A DNA stretch of 64,000 nt from Meishania litoralis (GCF_042611095.1 NZ_JBHFPV010000001.1:1736001-1800000), one strand, 5' to 3'. Positions 8,304 through 16,908 are shown, numbered from the stretch's first letter. Program-made: numbers and translations. The notes: generated by a model from the letters alone, not told the origin.

Positions 8304-9185
8304 ATGAAAACAATGGTTTCCATCAGTCCGAATGAACTTTCAACGGGCCAGTTACATGCCTATCTTTTGGGTGCCGTAGGCCCAAGGCCCATCGCATTTG
8401 CGAGTACGGTAGATGAAAAAGGCAGGCCTAACCTTTCGCCTTTTAGTTTTTTCAATGTTTTTAGTGCGAATCCGCCAATATTGATTTTCTCGCCAGCAAG
8501 AAGGGTACGTGACAACACGACCAAACATACTCTGGAGAATGCATTGAAAACCCAAGAAGTAGTGATAAATGTTGTGAATTACGATATTGTTCAGCAAATG
8601 TCATTGGCGAGTACCGAGTATGGCGAAGGTATCAATGAGTTCAAAAAAGCGGGACTGGCCATGTTACGATCCGATTTGGTACAACCTTATCGGGTCGCCG
8701 AATCCCCGGTGCAGTTTGAATGTAAGGTTACAAAGGTTGAAGCTTTGGGAAAAGAGGGAGGTGCCGGAAACCTGATTTTTTCCGAAGTATTGAAAATACA
8801 CATTCATTCATCGATTCTGGATAAAAATGGAAACATAGACCAACATAAAATCGACCAGGTGGCCCGTATGGGAGGCAATTGGTATTGTCGTGCCACGGCC
8901 GGTATGTTCGAAGTGCCAAAACCATTGACCACTTTGGGAATCGGGGTGGATCAAATTCCTGAACAGATTCGATTGAGCAAGGTGTTGACCGGTAACGATC
9001 TAGGTATGTTGGGGAATATAGAAGAGATGCCGTCTGAAAAGGAAGTGGAAGAATTTATTGACGACAATAATGATTTGGCCAAGATTGTTGCAAGTGGCGA
9101 TCGATTAAAAATAGAGCGAAGGGCACAGAAGTTTTTGGAAGAAGGAAATGTTTTATCGGCTTGGAAACTATTACTTTCGAAATGA
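8304..9185 (+). CDS. Flavin reductase family protein (FMN-binding split barrel)
   Basis: Cytosolic flavoprotein of 293 residues. The N-terminal half matches the flavin reductase-like/DIM6-NTAB domain: LGAVGPRPIAFASTVDEKG, NLSPFSFFNVFSANPP, and a phosphate-binding stretch SPARRVRDNTTKHT. Such proteins bind FMN and reduce flavins or small substrates with NAD(P)H; the substrate is unknown. The C-terminal 90 residues are helical and lack an obvious motif. Start ATG 8304 has an alternative three codons in. The stop overlaps the next gene as ATGA, so the two are translationally coupled. Confidence 0.88.
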   Translation: MKTMVSISPNELSTGQLHAYLLGAVGPRPIAFASTVDEKGRPNLSPFSFFNVFSANPPILIFSPARRVRDNTTKHTLENALKTQEVVINVVNYDIVQQMSLASTEYGEGINEFKKAGLAMLRSDLVQPYRVAESPVQFECKVTKVEALGKEGGAGNLIFSEVLKIHIHSSILDKNGNIDQHKIDQVARMGGNWYCRATAGMFEVPKPLTTLGIGVDQIPEQIRLSKVLTGNDLGMLGNIEEMPSEKEVEEFIDDNNDLAKIVASGDRLKIERRAQKFLEEGNVLSAWKLLLSK

Positions 9186-9988
9186 AACGGATTCAACTTT
9201 TCGAATTTGAGGATTTTTCATGGTTTCCGTATTGGTTGCGTACATGCATGACCAATCTATTGATGGTATTGCACCGCATGATGGGTATCAGTGAGGTCTT
9301 GGCCGATTTGATTACAGATTCGCTTAAGAGGCAAGATTTGAATCAAATCGTTGATTTGGGTTCCGGTTCGGGCGGGGCCATGCCCGAGGTATTGCAGTTG
9401 GTGCGCAAAACGCCGCGATTCGAGCATGTTGAATTGATTTTGACAGATCTATATCCGAACCCCGAAATCGTTAAAAAATATGAGCATGGTGATATGCACG
9501 GGGTCACGTACCGAAGCAAACCTGTTGATGCAACGAATATTTCCAAGGCACCTCAAGGTCTCAAGACCATGATCAATAGTTTTCATCATATGCCGCCAGA
9601 GGCGGCCCGAAAAATATTGCAATCTTGTCAAGAGAACCGACAACCGCTTTTGGTCTATGAATTGGCGGAGAACAAAATGCCTTTGTTGCTATGGTGGCTT
9701 TTGCTTCCGATATCGCTTTTGATCTTAATGGTCATGGTGCTGTTTATGACACCTTTTGTCAAGCCGATGACCTGGCAGCAGTTGGTATTTACCTATTTGA
9801 TTCCAATCATACCCATTTGTTATGCTTGGGACGGACAGGCTTCTTTGCCGCGAATGTACGCCTTCAAAGACATCGACATACTTCTTGAAGGATTGCATTC
9901 TGATACCTATACCTGGGAAAAAGGTTATGCCTATAAGAAGAATAACAAGAAAACGGGAACTTATTTGATCGGCTTGCCAATCGGTTAG
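9182..9988 (+). CDS. Class I SAM-dependent methyltransferase with membrane segments
   Basis: Start ATG 9182 is chosen because it overlaps the previous stop (ATGA); the longer frame from 9161 runs inside the flavin reductase gene. The 268-residue protein has the SAM-binding motif I IVDLGSGSGG at about 56-65, then ILTDLYPNPE as motif II. After the catalytic domain come two hydrophobic stretches at about 168-192 and 199-220, so the enzyme is probably anchored in the inner membrane. Substrate unknown; a lipid or quinone-like molecule would suit the membrane anchor, but this is inference. Coupled to the flavin reductase. Confidence 0.8.
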   Translation: MKRIQLFEFEDFSWFPYWLRTCMTNLLMVLHRMMGISEVLADLITDSLKRQDLNQIVDLGSGSGGAMPEVLQLVRKTPRFEHVELILTDLYPNPEIVKKYEHGDMHGVTYRSKPVDATNISKAPQGLKTMINSFHHMPPEAARKILQSCQENRQPLLVYELAENKMPLLLWWLLLPISLLILMVMVLFMTPFVKPMTWQQLVFTYLIPIIPICYAWDGQASLPRMYAFKDIDILLEGLHSDTYTWEKGYAYKKNNKKTGTYLIGLPIG

Positions 9989-10081
9989 TTAATCTTGATA
10001 ACTTCTTGGATCTATATTAGGACGATAAAGGTCTTACCCCTACTTTTAAAGACTTTATTTGTAAACATATAATTCGTAATC

Positions 10082-10459
10082 ATGGAAGTACAAGGAAAAA
10101 TAAAATTGATCGGTGAGACACAAACTTTTGGCAATAACGGTTTTAGAAAGCGGGAAGTTGTCGTTACCACCGAAGAACAATATCCACAACATTTAATGAT
10201 CGAGTTTGTTCAAGATAAGACCGAGCTTTTGAACAATTATAACGTAGGGCAGCCCGTTAAGATCAGCATCAATTTAAGAGGTCGTGAATGGACGAATCCG
10301 CAGGGCGAGGTAAAATATTTCAATTCGATCCAGGGTTGGCGTATCGAAAGCCTACAATCTGAAGCAGCGAACAACGAAATGCCCCCGGTCGCCCCGATCG
10401 AGGCATTTGAACCGGTCGATACATTAAATGAAGAAGAGCACGATGACCTGCCTTTCTAA
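10082..10459 (+). CDS. DUF3127 protein, OB-fold/single-strand-binding-like
   Basis: Small acidic protein of 125 residues that I recognise as DUF3127. It opens MEVQGKIKLIGETQTFG, has FRKREVVVTTEEQYPQ and KISINLRGREWTNPQGE, and ends in an acidic tail EEEHDDLPF. The acidic tail with terminal LPF resembles the partner-binding tip of single-stranded DNA-binding proteins, and the beta-rich core suggests an OB fold; actual DNA binding is unproven. It stands alone, followed by a strong terminator at 10545. Confidence 0.88.
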   Translation: MEVQGKIKLIGETQTFGNNGFRKREVVVTTEEQYPQHLMIEFVQDKTELLNNYNVGQPVKISINLRGREWTNPQGEVKYFNSIQGWRIESLQSEAANNEMPPVAPIEAFEPVDTLNEEEHDDLPF

Positions 10460-10544
10460 TTAAGAATAGTTAACGCAATGGTGCTCCGATAAGGTCGAAC
10501 GCATAGCCGGGGCCCTTGCACAAAATGAAGGTTTGACCCAATGG

Positions 10545-10580
10545 GCCTAAATGAAATGAACTGTTCGTTTAGGCTTTTTT
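10545..10580 (+). terminator. Rho-independent terminator after the DUF3127 gene
   Basis: GCCTAAATGAA and TTCGTTTAGGC form a stem (10545-10555 with 10564-10574, one mismatch) around an 8-base loop, followed directly by six T. It ends only 14 bases before the transporter ATG at 10595, and it rules out the longer transporter frame that would begin at 10541. Confidence 0.85.
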
Positions 10581-10594
10581 GTTACTTTAAGGGT

Positions 10595-12001
10595 ATGGAT
10601 TTTACCAAGGCCATAGAGCGTATTTTCAAGAAATATCTGCCGTCCCCTTTTACTTTGGCGGTACTTTTAACGCTATTGACCATACTATTGGCGCTGCTAT
10701 TGATCAAGAATACCGAAAAGTCATGGCATTTGACAACGGTTCTTTCGTATTGGGAAGACGGAATCTGGAATAATGGACTTTTGGTGTTTGCCTACCAAAT
10801 GATGCTGATTCTAGTTTTAGGACACGTTTTGGTGCTTAGCAAACCAATGGGAAAACTTATATTGCGTTTAACCGGCCTGGTGAAAGATTCGGCAGGCGCC
10901 GCTGTTTTGGTCGCACTTTCGACCATGTTGGTTTCTTTTTTTAATTGGGGTTTGGGCCTTATTTTCGGTGCGATCTTGGCCCGCAAGGTTGGCGAACATG
11001 CCCACAAAAACAATATTCCTGTTAATTATCCGCTTATAGGGGCCGCTGGCTATGTTGGTCTGATGGTCTGGCATGGCGGCATCAGTGGTTCGGCCCCTTT
11101 GAAGGTGTCTGAAGCCGGACATTTGCACTCATTGATGAAAGGCGTTTCGAAGTCCCACATGGTTTTAGAATTGCCCGACTTCATATCGACTTCCGAGACA
11201 ATTTTTAGTCCAATGAACATCGTCGTATTCATCGTATTGTTGATTTCGATTTCCATTTTGGCTTATCGTTTGGGAAAAAAGGCGAAACCTACGAATTGGG
11301 ACAGTGGCGAGTATAACTTTTCAACACCCGGCGTAGATAGTGGGTCAAGGGAGACCCCTGCGGCTCCAGAACATGATTTTGGGGAGTCCCTCGATCGTTC
11401 GGGATTCTTTGCCATGGGTTTCGGTATTTTGATTTTGGCAACTTTTCTGGTTCAATACTCCGAGATGATGGGCCAACTTAACATAACGCCGAACATGCTC
11501 AATTTTTTTATGCTCGGACTGGCTTTGCTGATGCATGGTAGCTTCAAGAATTTCTTAAAAGCGGTAGAAATGGCCATTGGTGATGTTTCGGGCATTTTGA
11601 TTCAATTTCCGTTGTATTTTGGCATTATGGGGATTATGGCCGGTAGCGGTATGATCGATTCTATTTCCGATTTTTTTGTTTCCATTTCAAATCGGACCAC
11701 CTTACCGATTTTTACTTTTTTTAGTGCGGGCATGGTAAATATTTTTGTTCCTAGCGGTGGTGGTCAATGGGCGGTACAGGGCCCTATGATCATCGAGTCC
11801 GCATTAAAGCTTGATATTCCATTGTCAAAGGCCGTTATGGCGCTCGCCTATGGTGATCAGGTTACCAACATGCTTCAACCCTTTTGGGCGTTGCCATTAT
11901 TGGGAATTACAAAGTTGAAAGCCAAGGAAATATTGCCTTATACCATCTTGTTTATGCTTGTTGGGGGATCTATCTATCTTTTAGGGCTATTCATCTTTTG
12001 A
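10595..12001 (+). CDS. Short-chain fatty acid transporter, AtoE family
   Basis: Inner-membrane carrier of 468 residues of the AtoE/TIGR00366 type, which move short-chain fatty acids such as acetoacetate or butyrate. It starts MDFTKAIERIFKKYLPSPFTLA, typical for the family, and carries about 11-12 hydrophobic helices with conserved glycine-rich stretches (NWGLGLIFGAILARKVG, FVPSGGGQWAVQGP). ATG 10595 is chosen over an in-frame ATG at 10541, because the latter lies inside the preceding terminator. Only 14 bases separate the terminator from the start, so either the promoter overlaps the terminator or expression is by readthrough. aat follows after 34 bp. Confidence 0.9.
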   Translation: MDFTKAIERIFKKYLPSPFTLAVLLTLLTILLALLLIKNTEKSWHLTTVLSYWEDGIWNNGLLVFAYQMMLILVLGHVLVLSKPMGKLILRLTGLVKDSAGAAVLVALSTMLVSFFNWGLGLIFGAILARKVGEHAHKNNIPVNYPLIGAAGYVGLMVWHGGISGSAPLKVSEAGHLHSLMKGVSKSHMVLELPDFISTSETIFSPMNIVVFIVLLISISILAYRLGKKAKPTNWDSGEYNFSTPGVDSGSRETPAAPEHDFGESLDRSGFFAMGFGILILATFLVQYSEMMGQLNITPNMLNFFMLGLALLMHGSFKNFLKAVEMAIGDVSGILIQFPLYFGIMGIMAGSGMIDSISDFFVSISNRTTLPIFTFFSAGMVNIFVPSGGGQWAVQGPMIIESALKLDIPLSKAVMALAYGDQVTNMLQPFWALPLLGITKLKAKEILPYTILFMLVGGSIYLLGLFIF

Positions 12002-12035
12002 TACCTTTTCACTATTTTTAAAAAAAGAGGGCGCC

Positions 12036-12707
12036 ATGGAAAAGAGCGGACATTTCAGGCCTTTGTACTTTATATCCGATGAGCTATATTTTCCGCCGGT
12101 CGAAAATGCCAATATTGATGGACTTTTGGCCGTTGGCGGGGACCTCTCGCCTGAACGCCTCATATTGGCCTATAAAAGTGGAATATTTCCTTGGTTCAAT
12201 GAGAATTCAGTGATTTTATGGTGGTGCCCAGACCCGAGAATGGTACTTTATCCAAAGAAGATCAAGATTTCAAAAAGTATGCGAAAGGTTATGGGTTCGA
12301 ATCTTTTCAGATTGACAAAAGACACCTGTTTTGAAACCGTCATCGAAAATTGTGCAAAGATTCCCCGTTTGGGCCAGGAAGGTACTTGGATTACCCCCCA
12401 GATGAAAAACGCCTATTTAGCGCTGCATAAAACAGGAATTGCACATTCGTATGAAGTCTGGAAGGAAAACAAGTTGGTAGGCGGACTTTATGGAATCGAT
12501 TTGGGTCACGTCTTCTGTGGTGAGAGCATGTTCAGTTTGACCAGCAATGCCTCAAAATTTGCCCTTATCAAATTGGCGCAAGAACTTGACTCAAAAAATT
12601 ATGCCCTGATCGATTGCCAAGTCTATACCGAACACTTGGCAAGTCTTGGTGCTGAAGAAATAAGTAGAAGTTCTTTTCTGAGGCAGCTGAAGTGTATTGA
12701 CCAATAG
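12036..12707 (+). CDS. aat: Leucyl/phenylalanyl-tRNA--protein transferase
   Basis: N-end rule enzyme that attaches Leu or Phe from aminoacyl-tRNA to proteins with N-terminal Arg or Lys, marking them for ClpS/ClpAP. The 223 residues contain the family core: GLLAVGGDLSPERLILAYKSGIFPWF, WWCPDPRMVL, GGLYGIDLGHVFCGESMFS, and DCQVYTEHLASLGAEEISR. The family often starts at the equivalent of residue 10 (a TTG here, 12063), so the true start may be there rather than at ATG 12036. It ends 4 bp from the convergent CarH-type gene. Confidence 0.96.
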   Translation: MEKSGHFRPLYFISDELYFPPVENANIDGLLAVGGDLSPERLILAYKSGIFPWFNENSVILWWCPDPRMVLYPKKIKISKSMRKVMGSNLFRLTKDTCFETVIENCAKIPRLGQEGTWITPQMKNAYLALHKTGIAHSYEVWKENKLVGGLYGIDLGHVFCGESMFSLTSNASKFALIKLAQELDSKNYALIDCQVYTEHLASLGAEEISRSSFLRQLKCIDQ

Positions 12708-12711
12708 CTTG

Positions 12712-13605
12712 TTAAATTGATGCGGTCGCACTTTCCATTTTCTCGTTTAAAAGGCCTATGAATTCTTCGGGACTTTTCAAGACAACGATTTGATCTGATT
12801 CTTCTAAATTCTTTAAAAGCTTCGCTGAACCGGCCATGGCAATGGGAGATGTGGTTGAGGCCAGTAGCGAATTGATCAGGGTTTTGGTCTTTAGCGGCCT
12901 CGATATGGTAAGTAAGGTCATCATCAATTGGGGTTTGACCAACTGCACAACGGATCTGAGGTCTTCTTGGGGCACATTCTGTCCGAGATAGAAAGTTTTC
13001 CAACCCATTTCTTTCGCAAGATAATAGGCTAGCAAGAGGCCTATCTCATGAGTTTCTTCCTCCATTAAAAAAAGCACGATTTTGGGCGCGTCATCCTTAG
13101 GATGTGGAATGGCCTCAATGGCTGATAGAATCTTTTGTTTGATAAGATTGGAAATAAAGTGCTCTTGGGCGGGCAAAGCTTTATTGGTCCCCCAAAGAAC
13201 ACCAACATGATTCAGAAAAGGATAAACAAGATTCGTTATCGTCTTCATTAGGCCCGAACGCATAATATGCCTCCCCAAGATTTCAGAGAACCTGACCTCG
13301 TTCATTTCAAGCATACATAAAACCAAAGCGTTAATATCGTCTTTCGGAGATGCCTTCAAGAGTATTTCTGATACCTTATTATTGAGTTCTTTTTGAGACA
13401 TTTTATCGATGTGCGATATTCTATGGCCATTACGCAATAAAATACCAATGTTCAAAAGCATTCGAAGTTGATCGTCGGTATAGTACCTTATATTGGTATC
13501 GGTGCGTTTTGGTTCTAAAAAATTGTAACGGGTCTCCCACTTTCTCAAAGTATGCGCCTTGAAGTCGGTCAGGGAAACGATATCGGACATGGAATAAGTA
13601 GACAT
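12712..13605 (-). CDS. carH: CarH-type B12-dependent light-sensing MerR repressor
   Basis: 297 residues in three parts: an N-terminal MerR helix-turn-helix (MSDIVSLTDFKAHTLRKWETRYNFLEPKRT), a four-helix segment, and a cobalamin-binding domain. The four-helix part carries W138-x9-E148-H149, the motif that caps the adenosyl group of AdoCbl in CarH. The Rossmann part has THEIG with His186 as the likely lower cobalt ligand, then FYLGQNVP. Known CarH proteins bind operators as dark tetramers and fall apart in light, switching on carotenoid genes. Context agrees: it diverges from a fasciclin gene followed by crt genes. The residue after Trp138 is Gly; in Thermus CarH I recall a His there that forms the light-state bis-His bond, so the photoproduct may differ. 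Confidence 0.88.
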   Translation of the reverse strand: MSTYSMSDIVSLTDFKAHTLRKWETRYNFLEPKRTDTNIRYYTDDQLRMLLNIGILLRNGHRISHIDKMSQKELNNKVSEILLKASPKDDINALVLCMLEMNEVRFSEILGRHIMRSGLMKTITNLVYPFLNHVGVLWGTNKALPAQEHFISNLIKQKILSAIEAIPHPKDDAPKIVLFLMEEETHEIGLLLAYYLAKEMGWKTFYLGQNVPQEDLRSVVQLVKPQLMMTLLTISRPLKTKTLINSLLASTTSPIAMAGSAKLLKNLEESDQIVVLKSPEEFIGLLNEKMESATASI

Positions 13606-13629
13606 GTAGAACTTTTAGGTCTTCAAATA

Positions 13630-13775
13630 TAGACAAGATATTTCGTAAACACACGATATGGACGGTAATAATCCATTGAATTCAAGAATTTTGTCTAATA
13701 TTTAACAAAAAAAGTTTGACAATCTTATTTTTCATTTGTATTCTTGTCTAACTTTAACCATAAAATATTAGACAT
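13630..13775 (+). promoter_or_regulatory. Cluster of TTGTCTAA-type repeats, predicted CarH operators
   Basis: At least five related octamers lie between carH and the fasciclin gene: minus strand 13630-13637 (CTTGTCTA), plus 13691-13698 (TTGTCTAA, followed by TTTAACAA as an imperfect mirror), minus 13715-13722 (TTGTCAAA), plus 13744-13751 (TTGTCTAA), and minus 13768-13775 (ATGTCTAA). The last two form an inverted pair 16 bases apart. Assignment to CarH is by position. Confidence 0.65.
13715..13746 (+). promoter_or_regulatory. Predicted promoter of the fasciclin gene
   Basis: TTTG at 13715-13718 as -33 element, a 20-base spacer, and TATTCTTG at 13739-13746 (one mismatch to TAnnTTTG) as -7 element. 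Both boxes overlap TTGTCTAA-type repeats, so a bound repressor would block polymerase. Confidence 0.6.
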
Positions 13776-15297
13776 GAAAAAGAGAATTCACTATTTGTTT
13801 ATGGTCGTGGGAGTTTCACTATTGGCTTTTGCCTGTAGTGATAACTCCGATGACGACCAGTTGATGGAAACTTCACAAACCATTGTTGAAGTGGCACAAG
13901 ACACCGATGTCCTAACTTCTTTAGTCGGCGCACTCGCCAAAGCTGATGAGGCAGACGACTCTGATTTAATCGGAACATTGAGCGGAAATGGGCCTTTTAC
14001 AGTTTTTGCCCCCACTAATGAAGCATTCACCAATCTTCTGAACGCCTTGGACGATTATGGATCATTGGAAGATTTCGATACCGATGAAGACCGAATGATA
14101 TTGGCCTCAATCTTAAAGTATCATGTTATAGCCGGAGTTGGCGCAAAATCAACCGACCTTTCTGATGGGCAGCAGCTCAGTACTGTGTTACAAGAAAATC
14201 TAAGCGTACGACTTGACAATGGCGTTTTCATATCAGATGCCACCGAAACTGATGCCGCTGTTGTCGTTGCCGATGTAATGGCCAGTAACGGAGTGGTACA
14301 TTTAATAGATAAGGTTCTAGTACCGCAGGTGGTTCTCGATCAAATAAACGATTCGGAAACCGTTACTTCGACTTTGACCGATTTGGTAGTGGAAACTGAG
14401 GCCCTATCGGTTTTAGAGGCTGCGGTTATTAAAGCCGATTTGGCCGAAACACTTAGCTCTGATGGGCCTTTTACCGTATTTGCCCCGACGAATGACGCTT
14501 TTATTGCTTTATTGGACGCTCTTGGCGAAGATTATAATAGCTTGGATGATTTCGATACTGAAGATGAAATGGCATTGTTGAAAGATATATTATTATATCA
14601 TGTTATTGTAGGAGCCTCTGTACTTTCGACCGATTTGGCAGAGGGCGATGTCGATACGGCGCTCGCAAATAATTCAATTGCGGTGATCGCTTCGGGTGAA
14701 ACATTCGTTATCGGAGACGCTTCTGATGTGAACGCCAATATTACCGGTGTTGATATTATGGCGTCAAATGGAGTTGCGCACACTATCGATAAGGTGTTGC
14801 TTCCGCAATCGGCCATTGATTTCATAGCATCGATGAACGCAAAGAATATAGTGGAACTCGCCATTGATACAGAAGATTTGAGCGCTTTGGTGGCTGCATT
14901 GCAGCAAGCCGATGCCGGCTTGGTCGAGTTATTGTCAGGTGAGGGGCCCTTCACCGTTTTTGCCCCCACGAACCAGGCATTTGAGAATTTGCTGCATGAA
15001 TTAGGAGATGATTATAATAGCTTGGAAGATTTTGACACCGAGGAAGAAAAGGCTACACTGGCGAACATCTTGACCTATCATGTTGTCTCTGGTGCGGCGG
15101 TTTATTCTAATGCGCTGAGTGATGGACAGGTTGTGACCATGGCCCAAGAGAATGAGACTACCATTCTGATCAATGGTTCGGACATTGATGTTCAAGACGG
15201 TCAACACAATACATCTCGGGTCTTGGTAGCCGATCAAGAGGCAAGAAATGGGGTGGTTCATATTGTTGATCGCGTTTTATTGCCCCCAAGTCACTGA
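13774..15297 (+). CDS. Lipoprotein with three fasciclin (FAS1) domains
   Basis: 507 residues from ATG 13774; a TTG ten codons upstream also opens the frame but the lipoprotein signal begins here (MKKRIHYLFMVVGVSLLAFAC). Three FAS1 repeats follow, each with the pattern GPFTVFAPTN(E/D/Q)AF and later a YHV and NGVVH(L/I)(I/V)D block; their starts are near 13890, 14370 and 14850. FAS1 domains mediate adhesion, and some bind hydrophobic small molecules, including carotenoids. Placed between the CarH-type repressor and the crt genes, under a promoter covered by the putative operators, it is likely part of the same light response. A carotenoid-binding role is a hypothesis. Confidence 0.93.
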   Translation: MKKRIHYLFMVVGVSLLAFACSDNSDDDQLMETSQTIVEVAQDTDVLTSLVGALAKADEADDSDLIGTLSGNGPFTVFAPTNEAFTNLLNALDDYGSLEDFDTDEDRMILASILKYHVIAGVGAKSTDLSDGQQLSTVLQENLSVRLDNGVFISDATETDAAVVVADVMASNGVVHLIDKVLVPQVVLDQINDSETVTSTLTDLVVETEALSVLEAAVIKADLAETLSSDGPFTVFAPTNDAFIALLDALGEDYNSLDDFDTEDEMALLKDILLYHVIVGASVLSTDLAEGDVDTALANNSIAVIASGETFVIGDASDVNANITGVDIMASNGVAHTIDKVLLPQSAIDFIASMNAKNIVELAIDTEDLSALVAALQQADAGLVELLSGEGPFTVFAPTNQAFENLLHELGDDYNSLEDFDTEEEKATLANILTYHVVSGAAVYSNALSDGQVVTMAQENETTILINGSDIDVQDGQHNTSRVLVADQEARNGVVHIVDRVLLPPSH

Positions 15298-15331
15298 TGC
15301 GAAAATAATGTTGGTTTAGTTGGTTGTTCAG

Positions 15332-15371
15332 GGCATCGATGTCACGGTCTTAAGTGATTTCGATGCCTTTT
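15332..15371 (+). terminator. Terminator-like hairpin between the fasciclin gene and crtI
   Basis: GGCATCGA (15332-15339) pairs with TCGATGCC (15360-15367), extended by GTCAC/GTGAT across a T-T mismatch, with an 8-base loop and TTTT directly after. It could end the fasciclin transcript or partly attenuate readthrough into crtI, which shows no clear promoter of its own. Confidence 0.7.
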
Positions 15372-15442
15372 ATGGTAGAGATAATTCGCTTAAATTGAGA
15401 TCGGCACCTAAGATTGAATATGATACTTAATCGAAATCGAAA

Positions 15443-16906
15443 TTGAAGAAGAAGAAAATCGTCGTCATCGGTTCGGGATTTTCATCATTGTCGGCAAGTT
15501 GTTATTTGGCAAAGGCCGGTTATGATGTTCTAATACTCGAAAAGAACTATGAAATAGGGGGTAGGGCGCGTCAACTTAAAAAGAATGGCTTTGTCTTTGA
15601 TATCGGCCCCACTTTCTATTGGATGCCCGATGTTTTTGAAAGTTTTTTCGGTGATTTTAAGAAATCCCCTGAACAGTTCTATAATCTGATAAAGCTGAAT
15701 CCGGCTTATCGGGTATATTTCGGTCAAGGTGATGCTATCAGTATCGCCGATAATTTGGGTGAAATAAAAGGAACATTCGAGGGTATCGAAGAGGGTAGTG
15801 CCCGAAAACTGGAAAAATTCATCTCGTTGGCCAAGAAAAACTACGACTTGGCCATCAAGCAGCTGGTTTATAAACCGGGAGAAAATGTTTTCGAAATTAT
15901 CAATATGCAGACGATCTTAAGGATTAGCGATTTTTTTCGATCGACCAAGCGGCAAATTGGGCGCTATGTCAAGAATAAGAAATTACGGTCCATTCTAGAG
16001 TTTCCAGTACTTTTTTTAGGCGCAAAACCAAGTAATACGCCTTCCTTCTATAACTTCATGAATTACGCTGATTTTGGCCTTGGCACATGGCATCCGATGG
16101 GCGGTATGTACAAAGTTGTTGAGGCGATGACCTCATTGGCTTTGCAGCTGGGTGTTGAAATAAGAACCAATGACCCCGTGCAAGGTTTTGAAATTGAGGG
16201 TGACCAGGTAAAAAGGGTGAAAACGACCAAAGAGTCGTATGACTGTGATATTGTACTCAGTGGTGCCGATTACCATCATACCGAGGCTTTATTGCCTTTG
16301 GAATTCAGGCAGTATCCTGAGTCTTTTTGGCAGAAAAAGATTTTTGCTCCCTCGGCACTTTTATTCTATGTAGCGTTTGACAAAAAAATAAAAAATGTTT
16401 CGCACCACACACTGTTTTTCGATACTGATTTTGAAGCACATGCAAAGACCATTTATGACACCAATGAATGGGCCGAAAAACCACTGTTTTATGGTAGTTT
16501 TCCAAGCATAACCGATAATACTACTGCCCCCGAAGGCAAGGAGGCGGGTATATTTTTGATTCCGATAGCTTCTGATTTAAAAGACACTCCCGATATCAGG
16601 GAGCAATATTTTGATCAGATAATTCGACGTTTGGAGTATCTCACAGATCAAAAAGTGGCCGAACATATAATATTTAAAGAATCATATTGTGTCAACGATT
16701 TCAAGGCCGATTATAATTCATATAAAGGTAATGCCTATGGCTTGGCAAATACACTCCGTCAGACGCACATTCTGAGACCGAAAATGAAAAGCAAAAAGCT
16801 TAAAAACCTATATTTCACAGGTCAGCTGACCGTACCTGGCCCAGGGGTTCCGCCATCACTGATTTCGGGAAAAATTGTAAGTGACCTAATCTCAAAGTAC
16901 CATTAA
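15443..16906 (+). CDS. crtI: Phytoene desaturase CrtI
   Basis: FAD-dependent enzyme that converts phytoene to lycopene in steps. It has 487 residues with the N-terminal dinucleotide-binding motif VVIGSGFSSLSAS and EKNYEIGGRARQLKKNGFVFD, and the C-terminal carotenoid oxidoreductase signature LTVPGPGVPPSLISGKIV. The start is TTG 15443: a stop at 15428-15430 closes the frame upstream and no ATG or GTG lies between. That is an unusual start and may keep expression low. crtB follows two bases after the stop. No CarH-like octamer is seen directly upstream; expression may come from readthrough of the fasciclin transcript past the hairpin at 15332. Confidence 0.95.
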   Translation: MKKKKIVVIGSGFSSLSASCYLAKAGYDVLILEKNYEIGGRARQLKKNGFVFDIGPTFYWMPDVFESFFGDFKKSPEQFYNLIKLNPAYRVYFGQGDAISIADNLGEIKGTFEGIEEGSARKLEKFISLAKKNYDLAIKQLVYKPGENVFEIINMQTILRISDFFRSTKRQIGRYVKNKKLRSILEFPVLFLGAKPSNTPSFYNFMNYADFGLGTWHPMGGMYKVVEAMTSLALQLGVEIRTNDPVQGFEIEGDQVKRVKTTKESYDCDIVLSGADYHHTEALLPLEFRQYPESFWQKKIFAPSALLFYVAFDKKIKNVSHHTLFFDTDFEAHAKTIYDTNEWAEKPLFYGSFPSITDNTTAPEGKEAGIFLIPIASDLKDTPDIREQYFDQIIRRLEYLTDQKVAEHIIFKESYCVNDFKADYNSYKGNAYGLANTLRQTHILRPKMKSKKLKNLYFTGQLTVPGPGVPPSLISGKIVSDLISKYH

Positions 16907-16908
16907 AG

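Noticed and set aside
10541..10594. Upstream extension of the AtoE-type transporter frame to ATG 10541
   Set aside because: It runs through the hairpin and T-run of a strong terminator, and the extra residues do not fit the family start.
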